Notes: a model not told the origin generated them from the sequence alone. A stretch of 23,486 nt of DNA from an uncultured Oscillospiraceae bacterium (GCA_958448395.1 CAUDDP010000030.1:1-23486); one strand, 5' to 3'. Positions 15,046 through 22,232 are shown, counted from the first letter of the stretch. Translations and numbers: made by a program.

Positions 15046-15381
15046 TTATTCTTCTTCTTTCAGAACAATGGTGATATGCGACGTTCTCTTATAAATCCGA
15101 AATGCTCTGCCCTGTGCTCTCGGCTGAATCCGCTTCATAATCGGACCCGGTGTTGCATAGCATTCGGCAACGTAAAGTGCATCCTTGTTCATGCTGAAAT
15201 TATTTTCTGCATTTGCCATAGCGGACTTCAAAAGCTTTTCCAGAATCGGGCTTGCTGCTTTCGGTGTGAGGTCCAAGGTTGCCAGTGCAACATCCACCGG
15301 CTTATTTCTGATCAGATCCAAAACGATCTGTACTTTTCTCGGAGAAATGCGAGCATTTCTCAAATATGCTCTTGCTTCCAT
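15046..15381 (-). CDS. rplV: 50S ribosomal protein L22
   Basis: A 111-aa protein whose beta hairpin lines the peptide exit tunnel. ARAYLRNARISPRKVQIVLD and the C-terminal RIQPRAQGRAFRIYKRTSHI are characteristic. An in-frame ATG lies six codons upstream (15399), but GGAAGGAGG is placed between the two and serves the ATG at 15379-15381. It follows rpsS by 20 nt. Confidence 0.97.
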   Translation of the reverse strand: MEARAYLRNARISPRKVQIVLDLIRNKPVDVALATLDLTPKAASPILEKLLKSAMANAENNFSMNKDALYVAECYATPGPIMKRIQPRAQGRAFRIYKRTSHITIVLKEEE

Positions 15382-15401
15382 TTGAACGCCTCCTTCCAAA
15401 A

Positions 15402-15686
15402 TTACTTCTTGCCGTTATTTGAAGTCTTCGAACCAGCATGACCCTTAAAGGTTCTGGTCGGTGCAAACTCGCCGAGCTTATGACCTACCATATCTTCTGT
15501 TACATAAACCGGAACATGCTTGCGACCGTCATGCACTGCAAAGGTGTGTCCGACAAAGTCAGGGAAAATTGTGGAAGACCGGCTCCAAGTCTTGAGAACT
15601 TTCTTCTCACCGGTTTCGTTCATTGCCTGCACTCTTTTCAACAGGACTTCCTGGACAAAAGGTCCCTTTTTAATACTTCTGCTCAT
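15402..15686 (-). CDS. rpsS: 30S ribosomal protein S19
   Basis: A 94-aa protein of the small-subunit head that forms a complex with S13. MSRSIKKGPFVQEVLLKRV and GHKLGEFAPTRTFKGHAG match the family signature. It follows rplB by 20 nt. Confidence 0.97.
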   Translation of the reverse strand: MSRSIKKGPFVQEVLLKRVQAMNETGEKKVLKTWSRSSTIFPDFVGHTFAVHDGRKHVPVYVTEDMVGHKLGEFAPTRTFKGHAGSKTSNNGKK

Positions 15687-15706
15687 GAAATGCTCCTCCT
15701 TTCCCC

Positions 15707-16540
15707 TTACTTGCCGTTACGACGCTTTACGATATATTTATCAGAAGCCTTGTGCTTCTTTCTGGTCTTATAACCCAGAGCCGGTTTACCCCAAGGTGTA
15801 ACAGGTCCCGGACGACCAACTGGTGACTTACCTTCACCACCGCCGTGTGGGTGGTCATTCGGGTTCATAACAGAACCTCTGACGGTTGGTCTCCAGCCCT
15901 TATTCCGCATACGGCCAGCCTTACCATAGTTTACATTCTCGTGATCCACATTGGAAACCTGACCAATAGAAGCACGGCACAGAACGGAAACCTTCCGCAT
16001 TTCGCCGGATGGCAGACGAATCAGTGCGAATGCACCTTCCTTACCCATCAACTGTGCGGTATTGCCAGCACTTCTAACCAGCTGTGCACCCTTGCCCGGA
16101 TAAAGTTCAATCGCATGAATAAACGTACCAACCGGAATATCTGTCAATGCCAATGCACAACCCGGCTTGATATCAGCGTCAGAACCAGAGCGAACCACAT
16201 CGCCAACCTTCAGCCCTTCCGGAGCGAGGATGTAACGCTTTTCGCCGTCTTCATACTGTACCAATGCGATAAATGCACTTCTGTTCGGATCATATTCCAG
16301 CGTCAGAACGGTTGCATTCATCGCATCCTTGTTCCGCTTGAAATCAATCACACGATACTTTCTTCTATTGCCGCCGCCTCTGTGGCGAACGGTGATTCTA
16401 CCATAGCTGTTACGACCCGCATTTTTCTTCAGCGGTTCCAGCAAGCTCTTTTCCGGTGCAACCTTGGACAGACCGGAGTAATCGGTTACTGTCATCCCTC
16501 TGCGAGACGGGGTTGTCGGCTTGTAGCTCTTAATAGCCAT
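15707..16540 (-). CDS. rplB: 50S ribosomal protein L2
   Basis: A 277-aa universal protein needed for subunit association and peptidyl transfer. MAIKSYKPTTPSRRGMTV, the double beta barrel, and the C-terminal signature GGGEGKSPVGRPGPVTPWGK around the conserved His (NPNDHPHGGGEG) are present. The ATG has GAGGAG upstream; a small dyad (16554-16567) directly precedes that site. The gap to rplW is 69 nt, one of the larger ones in the operon. Confidence 0.98.
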   Translation of the reverse strand: MAIKSYKPTTPSRRGMTVTDYSGLSKVAPEKSLLEPLKKNAGRNSYGRITVRHRGGGNRRKYRVIDFKRNKDAMNATVLTLEYDPNRSAFIALVQYEDGEKRYILAPEGLKVGDVVRSGSDADIKPGCALALTDIPVGTFIHAIELYPGKGAQLVRSAGNTAQLMGKEGAFALIRLPSGEMRKVSVLCRASIGQVSNVDHENVNYGKAGRMRNKGWRPTVRGSVMNPNDHPHGGGEGKSPVGRPGPVTPWGKPALGYKTRKKHKASDKYIVKRRNGK

Positions 16541-16553
16541 TTATTTCACTCCT

Positions 16554-16608
16554 CAAATGCTCATTTGCGGGAGCACGACTCCCATACGTTCTCAGTCAAT
16601 CAGCTGAG
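16554..16608 (-). other. Three small hairpins in the rplW-rplB gap
   Basis: In the 69-nt gap the minus strand can form CTCAG with CTGAG (16591-16595, 16604-16608), GGGAG with CTCCC (16569-16573, 16579-16583), and CAAATG with CATTTG (16554-16559, 16562-16567). The last abuts the GAGGAG ribosome binding site of rplB and could affect its access. None has a U-tract, so termination is unlikely. Confidence 0.4.
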
Positions 16609-16609
16609 A

Positions 16610-16936
16610 TTAAAACATACCATCAAAGAATTCAATAGAACCCTTCAGCTTCTTGCCATCCTTGCCTGTCTTTGTAGTTTCCGGATTGATGGTGATGATT
16701 GCCTTCTTATAATCTGCCTTCTTGCCAACGAAGCGGCCAACCCGCTTTGCCTTACCGGTGCAGTTTACGGTATTTACCTTAACAACCTCTACATGGAAGA
16801 GGGCTTCGGCAGCCTGTGCAATTTCAATCTTGTTTGCATCCTTGGCAACCTGGAACGTGTACTTGCTTTCCTGCATGTTATCCACGCTCTGCTCGGTGAT
16901 CATCGGCTTCAGAATAATATCCTGCGGTGCTTTCAC
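16610..16936 (-). CDS. rplW: 50S ribosomal protein L23
   Basis: A 108-aa protein at the exit tunnel and main docking site for trigger factor and SRP. QDIILKPMITEQSVDNMQES and the loop KVVKVNTVNCTGKAKRVGRF-like region are typical. The start is GTG (16934-16936), overlapping the rplD TGA by four bases (GTGA), so translation is probably coupled to rplD. Confidence 0.96.
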   Translation of the reverse strand: MKAPQDIILKPMITEQSVDNMQESKYTFQVAKDANKIEIAQAAEALFHVEVVKVNTVNCTGKAKRVGRFVGKKADYKKAIITINPETTKTGKDGKKLKGSIEFFDGMF

Positions 16937-17559
16937 TTTGCATACACCTCCTCAATTTTTGCCACGGCATCCTTGGAAACGATAAACTTATCGTGGTGCA
17001 GAATGTCATATACATTCAGTGTGTTGCAAGCAGCTGTTTTTACGCCCGGAATGTTTGCTGCACTCTTTACCAGCTTCTCATCCTTTTCGGTAGTTACCAG
17101 CATTGCCTTGCCGTCCACATTCAGTGCCTTCAGCATTGCAACAATGGTCTTTGTCTTATAGCTGTCTGTTGTCAGGTTATCCACAACAATCAGATTGCTG
17201 TCCAGCAGCTTTGTGGAAAGTGCGGACTTCATAGCCAGTCTCCGCAGCTTCTTATTCAACGTGTAACGATAATCTCTCGGCTTCGGACCAAGTGCGACGC
17301 CGCCGTGTGTCCACTGCGGTGCACGGATGGAACCCTGTCTTGCATGGCCAGTGCCCTTCTGTCTCCATGGCTTTCTGCCGCCGCCCCGAACCTCAGAACG
17401 AGTCAGAGTAGACTGTGTGCCCTGCCGCTGATTGGCAAGATAATTCACAACCATGGCATGCATTGCGGATTCATTCGGCGTAATTCCGAACACAGCATCT
17501 GCAAGCTCGATTTCCGAAACCTGCTGGCCTGTCATATCAAAAACTGAAATTTTTGCCAT
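16933..17559 (-). CDS. rplD: 50S ribosomal protein L4
   Basis: A 208-aa protein with an extended loop that reaches the exit tunnel, visible as RSEVRGGGRKPWRQKGTGHA (about 58-77). In E. coli L4 is the repressor of the S10 operon, acting by both attenuation and translational repression at the leader, which makes it the first candidate ligand for the leader seen upstream here (inference). It follows rplC by 18 nt. Confidence 0.97.
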   Translation of the reverse strand: MAKISVFDMTGQQVSEIELADAVFGITPNESAMHAMVVNYLANQRQGTQSTLTRSEVRGGGRKPWRQKGTGHARQGSIRAPQWTHGGVALGPKPRDYRYTLNKKLRRLAMKSALSTKLLDSNLIVVDNLTTDSYKTKTIVAMLKALNVDGKAMLVTTEKDEKLVKSAANIPGVKTAACNTLNVYDILHHDKFIVSKDAVAKIEEVYAK

Positions 17560-17577
17560 TTGTGTTGCCTCCTTCCT

Positions 17578-18210
17578 TTACGCCTTTACGCTGTCAACAA
17601 TGGCAACGATGCCGCCCTTCGGGCCCGGGATCGCACCCTTGACTGCGATGAGATTGTTTTCTACATCAATCTTTACAATTTCCAGATTCTGTACTGTCAC
17701 AGATTCTGCACCCATGTGGCCTGGCATACCCTTGCCCTTATAAATACGAGACGGGGAAGAACAAGCACCCATGGAACCAGCCTGTCTGTGTACCGGACCA
17801 GTACCGTGTGTTTCCTTCAGTCTGTGCTGGTTATGCCGCTTAATTGCACCAGCAAAACCCTTACCCTTGCTGGTACCGCTGACATCCACGCTGTCACCGA
17901 CTGCAAATGTATCTGCCTTTACAACATCGCCGACCTTCAGGTCGTCGCTGTTTTCCAGACGAAATTCTTTCAATGTTTTCTTCGGAGCAACATCAGCCTT
18001 TTCAAAGTGCCCCTTCATCGGCTTGTTGAGTCTCTGCGGCTTTACATCGCCGTAGCCCATCTGTACTGCTGCATATCCGTCATTTTCTGCTGTCTTCTTC
18101 TGTACGATAACGCACGGACCAGCTTCTACAACGGTAACCGGAATGACCTTGCCATTTTCGTCAAAAATCTGTGTCATACCGATCTTCTTACCGATAATTG
18201 CCTTTTGCAT
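17578..18210 (-). CDS. rplC: 50S ribosomal protein L3
   Basis: A 210-aa protein that starts large-subunit assembly near the peptidyl transferase centre. MQKAIIGKKIGMTQIFDENG and the central signature GKGFAGAIKRHNQHRLKETH are clear. AGGAGG at 18221-18226 precedes the ATG. An 81-nt gap, with two perfect hairpins, separates it from rpsJ. Confidence 0.98.
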   Translation of the reverse strand: MQKAIIGKKIGMTQIFDENGKVIPVTVVEAGPCVIVQKKTAENDGYAAVQMGYGDVKPQRLNKPMKGHFEKADVAPKKTLKEFRLENSDDLKVGDVVKADTFAVGDSVDVSGTSKGKGFAGAIKRHNQHRLKETHGTGPVHRQAGSMGACSSPSRIYKGKGMPGHMGAESVTVQNLEIVKIDVENNLIAVKGAIPGPKGGIVAIVDSVKA

Positions 18211-18237
18211 TTTTGCATTTCCTCCTGTTGGTTATTG

Positions 18238-18281
18238 GTTGATCTTACATCAACTTGACCGAACGGTACTGCCATACCGTT
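18238..18281 (-). other. Tandem perfect hairpins between rpsJ and rplC
   Basis: On the minus strand, AACGGTA pairs with TACCGTT (arms 18262-18268 and 18275-18281, loop 6 nt) and GTTGAT pairs with ATCAAC (arms 18238-18243 and 18249-18254, loop 5 nt). Both are perfect and lie between the rpsJ stop and the rplC ribosome binding site. They have no U-tract. They may be a protein-binding site, an RNA processing site or a stabiliser for the first cistron. Confidence 0.5.
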
Positions 18282-18291
18282 TGTTCAGAAC

Positions 18292-18606
18292 TTACTTGAG
18301 TTCCATTACGATGTCTACACCTGCTGGAATTTCCAGCTTCTGCAGCGCCTCAGTGGTCTTCTGTGTCGGGCGGATCACATCAATCAGCCGCTTGTGTGTA
18401 CGCATTTCAAACTGTTCACGGCTGTCCTTGTACTTATGCGTTGCACGCAGAATGGTGATGATCTCCTTGTCTGTCGGGAGTGGAATCGGTCCGGATACGC
18501 TGGAACCGCTTCTCTTTGCAGCTTCTACAATCTTTGCAGCAGCAGCATCTACTGTTGCGTGCTCATAGCCCTTAATCTTAATTCTGATCTTTTCGTTGAC
18601 TGCCAT
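18292..18606 (-). CDS. rpsJ: 30S ribosomal protein S10
   Basis: A 104-aa protein of the small-subunit head, also a NusG/NusB-E antitermination partner. MAVNEKIRIKIKGYEHATVD, the motif GPIPLPTDKEIITILRATHK and FEMRTHKRLIDVIRPT are diagnostic. The frame is open 44 codons further upstream into the leader, but AAGGAGG (18617-18623) sits 10 nt before the ATG at 18604-18606, and this start gives the normal length. It is the first gene of the operon; str-operon genes (rpsL, rpsG, fusA, tuf) are not adjacent here. Confidence 0.97.
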   Translation of the reverse strand: MAVNEKIRIKIKGYEHATVDAAAAKIVEAAKRSGSSVSGPIPLPTDKEIITILRATHKYKDSREQFEMRTHKRLIDVIRPTQKTTEALQKLEIPAGVDIVMELK

Positions 18607-18691
18607 TTTTCTCTCGCCTCCTTGCTGGTATTGGGGGCAGCAGGATTTTTTCGCCACGCTGCCGGGTGTTTCCGTGCGGCAGCATATAAAA

Positions 18692-18725
18692 AGCTCGGAA
18701 TCCGCAAAAATCGGTATTCCGAGCT
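18692..18725 (-). terminator. Probable attenuator (terminator hairpin) in the S10 leader
   Basis: On the minus strand AGCTCGGAAT pairs with ATTCCGAGCT over 10 bp and the stem continues with CCG and CGG after one bulged base, with a 7-nt loop. It ends in GCUUUUUAUAU. It lies about 175 nt after the predicted start and 85 nt before rpsJ, so it would stop the operon transcript unless prevented. A simple terminator for the upstream glycosyltransferase is less likely because the operon promoter lies between them. Confidence 0.75.
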
Positions 18726-18746
18726 GGTTTTGACACAAATCTGTCC

Positions 18747-18773
18747 TTTACGCAGTATGCACCACTGCGTAAA
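18747..18773 (-). other. Ten-bp leader hairpin upstream of the attenuator
   Basis: Perfect arms TTTACGCAGT and ACTGCGTAAA (18747-18756 and 18764-18773) close a 7-nt loop, about 20 nt upstream of the terminator-like hairpin in the direction of transcription. It may be a regulator-binding hairpin or pause signal. Confidence 0.55.
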
Positions 18774-18904
18774 CAAATCAACCACAGACTGTGTTATATC
18801 CTGATTCGCCCGGTTTTAAATCGGACATACTCCATGAAAATTACCCGACATACCGCCGGCAACCTTTCACTTCACCGCATATCTATTGCAATCACGCAAA
18901 AAGT

Positions 18905-18933
18905 ATTATAGCACATTCTCAGACAAATTGCAA
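18905..18933 (-). promoter_or_regulatory. Main promoter of the S10-spc-alpha operon
   Basis: On the minus strand, -35 TTGCAA (18928-18933) and -10 TATAAT (18905-18910) are 17 bp apart, and TGC before the -10 gives an extended -10 element. It starts about 40 nt after the glycosyltransferase stop. A good -10 with a long leader fits the major promoter for the whole ribosomal cluster. Confidence 0.85.
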
Positions 18934-18973
18934 TAGGCAAGCCCCATTTTTTTCGGTTTATTTTGTAAATTTT

Positions 18974-20161
18974 TTATGTACGAGCAGCCGGTTCCGGTTC
19001 TGCCGCCAACGCATCCAATCCAAGGGCATCCATATAAACAGCCCGCATAATCTGATCGGTTTCCGCCTGATAAAAAGCTTCTACCGACCGTTGATTGTAT
19101 GCACCCATCCGCTGCCGCATTCTTTTGTCTTCTGAAAGCGTTTCAATGGCGTGTGCAAATCCCTCTACATCAGATGGGGCACAAGAGAATCCAGTTTCTC
19201 CAGAGAGTGAATAATCCTGAATCCCATGAACATTGGATGTTACAAGCGGCAAGCCGGCTTCCATTGCCTCCAAGGCAGCCATTCCAAGGCCTTCCCGTTT
19301 TGACGGAAAGCAGAAAATATCAGCAGCATGGAGCAAATCGCAAATATCCTGTCGGTAACCAAGAATCCTGACACGATCAGAAAGGTGCAGATGATGGGCA
19401 AGTTCTTGCAGAAAATCGGCTTCGCTGCCCTTTCCACACAGTATGTAATATAACGGAAGTTGTGGAAGACGAGCCATTGCCTGTAAAATCACACGATGAT
19501 TTTTGTTGCGGTTGAGTTCCCCAACAGAAATCAACAAAATGGAATCCAGCGGCAGTTCCAATGCTTCCCGTACTTCTTCCCGGCTGCGGTTAGAAAACCG
19601 ATATTTCCCCGGCTTTAATCCGACCCCCGGAATCCGGACAATTTGTTTTGCTGGCATCTTTCTGGTGGCACGGTCATAGTCCTCACTGTTAATGGTGATC
19701 AGCACATCTGTTTTTTTCGCATAGTGTTTTTCGACCGGATAAAAAAACAGCCAATTCCAAAGAGGAGAACCTTTGTAGAAATGGAAGCCATGTGCCGTAT
19801 AAAGCACAGGAATCTGAAATGCAGCGGCAGCTTTCCGACCATACATCCCGCCGACCGGCGTATGGCAGTGAATACAATCAAACGATACCGCTTTCAGCAA
19901 AGCCAGCAGCTGCCGATAGGCGGCACGATTTTGCCACAGGTGAAACGGACTGCGGGCAAAATCAATCTGGTGACACGTTACACCGAGTGCAGTCAGTTCA
20001 TTCCGGAAAGCGGCAATTCGCTGTGGCGAGGTATTATTGCCCTGCAAGAAATTACAGGCAACATAAACATCACAGTGCATTTTTCTCAGCATCCGAATGT
20101 TTGCTATATTAAATTGATCCTGCATGGAAGCGACCGTGGAGAGCATCAAAATCCGTTTCAT
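18974..20161 (-). CDS. Glycosyltransferase, GT4 family (EpsD/CapM-like)
   Basis: A 395-aa cytosolic or membrane-associated sugar transferase with two Rossmann-like domains. The N-terminal domain (about 1-170) has MKRILMLSTVASMQDQFNI and CHTPVGGMYGRKAA followed by YTAHGFHFYKG. The C-terminal domain has ISVGELNRNKNH, and the EX7E motif of retaining GT4 enzymes is E290-E298 (REGLGMAALEAMEAGLP). These segments resemble enzymes of exopolysaccharide and capsule synthesis, but donor and acceptor cannot be told. The open frame extends upstream to 20293; the ATG at 20159-20161 is chosen because AAAGGAGG precedes it and the promoter lies downstream of 20293. It stands alone, not in a polysaccharide cluster. 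Confidence 0.9.
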   Translation of the reverse strand: MKRILMLSTVASMQDQFNIANIRMLRKMHCDVYVACNFLQGNNTSPQRIAAFRNELTALGVTCHQIDFARSPFHLWQNRAAYRQLLALLKAVSFDCIHCHTPVGGMYGRKAAAAFQIPVLYTAHGFHFYKGSPLWNWLFFYPVEKHYAKKTDVLITINSEDYDRATRKMPAKQIVRIPGVGLKPGKYRFSNRSREEVREALELPLDSILLISVGELNRNKNHRVILQAMARLPQLPLYYILCGKGSEADFLQELAHHLHLSDRVRILGYRQDICDLLHAADIFCFPSKREGLGMAALEAMEAGLPLVTSNVHGIQDYSLSGETGFSCAPSDVEGFAHAIETLSEDKRMRQRMGAYNQRSVEAFYQAETDQIMRAVYMDALGLDALAAEPEPAART

Positions 20162-20201
20162 ACAGCTATTTCCTCCTTTTCTTTTTCTCATATTACACTT
20201 T

Positions 20202-20230
20202 ATTATACCATACTCGTGCAATAGAATCAA
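20202..20230 (-). promoter_or_regulatory. Promoter of the glycosyltransferase
   Basis: On the minus strand, -35 TTGATT (20225-20230) and -10 TATAAT (20202-20207) have a 17-bp spacer. The leader is about 35 nt. Just upstream, at 20232-20242, is the small palindrome TGCCGCCGGCA, a possible operator. Confidence 0.75.
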
Positions 20231-20341
20231 CTGCCGCCGGCAAAAAAATTCTATCCTCTGCAAACAGCGGATAATTTTGCAAAGCCGGTTCATACTATTA
20301 TCGCTACTAAGCCAGAAACAAAACGAAAGGGAGCGGCCAAC

Positions 20342-21034
20342 GTGGGTACTATTTTAATACGAGCACTGATTTTATATTTTGTTGTCATTTTCTCTGTACG
20401 TCTGATGGGAAAAAGACAGCTTGGCGAATTGCAGCCTTCCGAGCTGGTCATCACCATTCTTATCTCCAACATTGCCACTTTGCCGCTGGAAGATACGTCT
20501 ATTCCCCTGCTGCCAGGAATTTTGCCGATTTTATCCATGGTCTGCTTTGAGGTCATTACCTCTTGGTTTGCATTAAAAAGCCGCCGCTTGCGGCGAATCC
20601 TCTGCGGAAGCCCAAAGATCATCATTCGCAATGGACAACTGGAACAGGACACCCTGCGGGAGCTTCGCTTTTCCATTGATGATCTGATGACAGCACTGCG
20701 AAACAATCAGGTTTTCTCACTGGAAGAGATTCAGTTTGCCATTGTCGAAACAACTGGCAGTGTCTCGGTCTATTTAAAAAAGGAAAATCAACCATTCACA
20801 TTAAAAGATATGGACTTGCATCCCAAAACTATTGATCCGCCCGTCACTTTGATTTCAGATGGAAGGATCAGCCACACCGCTCTGCACAGCTTAAAAAAAG
20901 AAAACAGCTGGCTGACAGCAGAATTACAACGTCGGCATTTACAGGCAAACGAAGTCTTTTTGCTGACAGCTGATCAGAATGGTGTCTGCACCTGCATTCC
21001 AAAGAAAAAAAAGGAAAGGAGTCGTTCCCGATGA
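20342..21034 (+). CDS. DUF421 (YetF-like) membrane protein
   Basis: A 230-aa protein. Three hydrophobic segments lie at about 4-22, 36-53 and 57-76, with family features between them: RLMGKRQLGELQPSELVITI, LISNIATLPLEDTSIPLL, and GSPKIIIRNGQLEQDTLREL followed by DDLMTALRNNQVFSLEEIQF. The cytosolic part (about 77-230) carries the conserved alpha/beta domain. DUF421 proteins include B. subtilis YetF and its paralogues; their role has been tied to spore germination or membrane homeostasis in some cases, and is unproven here. The start is GTG (20342-20344) with GGGAG upstream. The last four bases overlap the next gene (ATGA). Confidence 0.9.
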   Translation: MGTILIRALILYFVVIFSVRLMGKRQLGELQPSELVITILISNIATLPLEDTSIPLLPGILPILSMVCFEVITSWFALKSRRLRRILCGSPKIIIRNGQLEQDTLRELRFSIDDLMTALRNNQVFSLEEIQFAIVETTGSVSVYLKKENQPFTLKDMDLHPKTIDPPVTLISDGRISHTALHSLKKENSWLTAELQRRHLQANEVFLLTADQNGVCTCIPKKKKERSRSR

Positions 21035-21393
21035 CACGATTTAAAATCAGCCTTGCCATCTTACTCCTGCTGCTGTTGCTCAGTGCCGGTTCTGTGGTAG
21101 CAGTACGACACGCTGGAAATACAATACTGGATGCAGTAGAGCAGTTGGCAGCATCGGAAAATCCAGATGTTGCACAATGTGAGACAATCGAAGCAATTTG
21201 GGAGAAAGCAGAACCGTGGCTGCTGCTGACAGTACGACGAGATAAAATCATGGACACTTCCAATTATATCTATCGTTTAAAACCAATGCTGGAATCCAAC
21301 TGTGATGAGTTTACTGCCGAACTCAAAATTCTGCAAAGCAACCTTGAATTTCTCATGCAGGAAGACGGATTTTCTCTTCAGATGCTGCTATAA
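21031..21393 (+). CDS. DUF4363-like small exported or anchored protein
   Basis: A 120-aa protein with one hydrophobic segment at about 5-25 (uncleaved anchor or signal) and a helical rest with Glu/Lys-rich heptad-like spacing, ending EFLMQEDGFSLQMLL. It starts inside the end of the DUF421 gene with an ATGA overlap, so it is translationally coupled. DUF4363 genes are often paired with DUF421 genes in Firmicutes, so the two products probably work in one membrane complex. The exact function is unknown. Confidence 0.8.
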   Translation: MTRFKISLAILLLLLLLSAGSVVAVRHAGNTILDAVEQLAASENPDVAQCETIEAIWEKAEPWLLLTVRRDKIMDTSNYIYRLKPMLESNCDEFTAELKILQSNLEFLMQEDGFSLQMLL

Positions 21394-21396
21394 CGC

Positions 21397-21414
21397 ACAA
21401 AAATCCATTTTTGT
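21397..21414 (+). terminator. Weak AT-rich terminator after the DUF421 pair
   Basis: Arms ACAAAAA and TTTTTGT (with A-T closing the loop) end in AUUUUCUC, 4 nt after the stop codon of the DUF4363-like gene. All-A/T stem, so weak; it fits the convergent end of the plus-strand unit. Confidence 0.4.
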
Positions 21415-21479
21415 ATTTTCTCTCCCCAATACCGTTAGCCCCTTCTGCCCAAATAATATAAGTCCAACAAAAATCAAAC

Positions 21480-21510
21480 CGCCCCCAGAAGATCCGTCTC
21501 TCTGAGGGCG
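21480..21510 (-). terminator. Intrinsic terminator after the Nudix gene
   Basis: On the minus strand CGCCCTCAGA pairs with TCTGGGGGCG over 10 bp with one G-U pair and an 11-nt loop, followed by GUUUGAUUUUUGUU. It lies 41 nt after the Nudix stop in the transcription direction and ends that unit. Confidence 0.75.
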
Positions 21511-21550
21511 ACTTCGCATATATTGATTTTCCAGACAAAAAGGAATGATC

Positions 21551-21964
21551 TTATTCAAATTCCCGAATGGCAACTTTGGCTTTGGTGACGATATTCTTAT
21601 CGTTTTCATACGTCAGAATATTAGAGGCATGTCCGATATCTACCCAGCGGATTTCTGCAATTTCCTCCACCTGTGGAACAAAATCATAATTTTTTGCTCT
21701 TGCAATAAAATAGACAACCGTCTTTTGGGTGTCCCGTTTTGGAAAATAAGAAACCGTTTCCCGAAATGTGGGATCAATCATCACATCAATTGCAGTTTCC
21801 TCTTTGATTTCCCGTTTTGCCGTTTCCACTTCGGTTTCCGAACCCTCTACATGTCCCTTCGGGAACGACCAATGCCCGCTGTTCACATGTTTAATCAGCA
21901 AAATTTCAATATTCCCATGGGATTTTCGATACACAATCGCACCACAGGATTTTTCATGCATCAT
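21551..21964 (-). CDS. Nudix hydrolase (bis(5'-nucleosyl)-tetraphosphatase-like)
   Basis: A 137-aa soluble enzyme with the Nudix box at 37-59: G37, E43, then REIKEET, matching GX5EX7REUXEEXGU except that Ala replaces the Gly near the end. The N-terminal EKSCGAIVYR followed by HWSFPKGHVE is typical of the Ap4A pyrophosphatase group, which splits Ap4A to ATP and AMP; other nucleoside diphosphate-X substrates are possible. The ATG at 21962-21964 has AAAGGAG upstream. It is a single-gene unit with its own promoter and terminator. Confidence 0.88.
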   Translation of the reverse strand: MMHEKSCGAIVYRKSHGNIEILLIKHVNSGHWSFPKGHVEGSETEVETAKREIKEETAIDVMIDPTFRETVSYFPKRDTQKTVVYFIARAKNYDFVPQVEEIAEIRWVDIGHASNILTYENDKNIVTKAKVAIREFE

Positions 21965-22003
21965 AAAAAGCGACTCCTTTCTAAAATGATACGGTTCTCT
22001 TTT

Positions 22004-22032
22004 AGTATAGCATAATTCTGAAAATTTGTCTA
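22004..22032 (-). promoter_or_regulatory. Promoter of the Nudix gene
   Basis: On the minus strand, -35 TAGACA (22027-22032) and -10 TATACT (22004-22009) are separated by 17 bp, with TGC before the -10 (extended -10). The leader is about 30 nt. Confidence 0.7.
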
Positions 22033-22148
22033 TAGGCGAACAGACATGAATTTTATTTCTTAAAAAAGTTAATGGTTATCTTCACAATAAAAATTTTCGT
22101 GCAAAGCAGTTTTTTCTTTCATTTTTGAAAAAAATTTCTGATTTTGCA

Positions 22149-22177
22149 TTTACGTTTTCCGAAAAATATGATACAAT
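22149..22177 (+). promoter_or_regulatory. Promoter of the CPBP gene
   Basis: -35 TTTACG (22149-22154) and -10 TACAAT (22172-22177) are separated by 17 bp. Transcription should begin near 22184, which rules out the upstream in-frame ATG at 22125 as the start of translation. Confidence 0.65.
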
Positions 22178-22195
22178 AGAGAAAAACAGATCAAA

Positions 22196-22217
22196 TAGAC
22201 GGTTTTCCTGCCGTCTA
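22196..22217 (+). other. Perfect 7-bp hairpin in the CPBP leader
   Basis: Arms TAGACGG (22196-22202) and CCGTCTA (22211-22217) enclose an 8-nt loop and end 2 nt before the AGGAGG ribosome binding site. It could control access to that site or protect the 5' end. Confidence 0.5.
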
Positions 22218-22232
22218 ACAGGAGGCGTTTTC

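Larger units (their letters stand above)
18607..18900 (-). promoter_or_regulatory. Long structured leader of the S10 operon
   Basis: About 290 nt separate the predicted transcription start (near 18898) from the rpsJ start codon. In order on the minus strand it contains a 10-bp hairpin (arms 18764-18773 and 18747-18756), a terminator-like hairpin (18692-18725), and a 7-bp hairpin (arms 18677-18683 and 18658-18664) shortly before the ribosome binding site. No small ORF with a good ribosome binding site was evident. The layout resembles attenuation leaders of ribosomal protein operons, with L4 as the likely regulator by analogy with E. coli; the ligand is inference. Confidence 0.65.

Noticed and set aside
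20162..20293. Extended N-terminus of the glycosyltransferase
   Set aside because: It would run across the gene's own promoter and ribosome binding site; the family start aligns with the ATG at 20159-20161.
22125..22232. ATG at 22125 as the start of the CPBP gene
   Set aside because: The promoter at 22149-22177 lies inside this segment, and AGGAGG stands just before the TTG at 22233.
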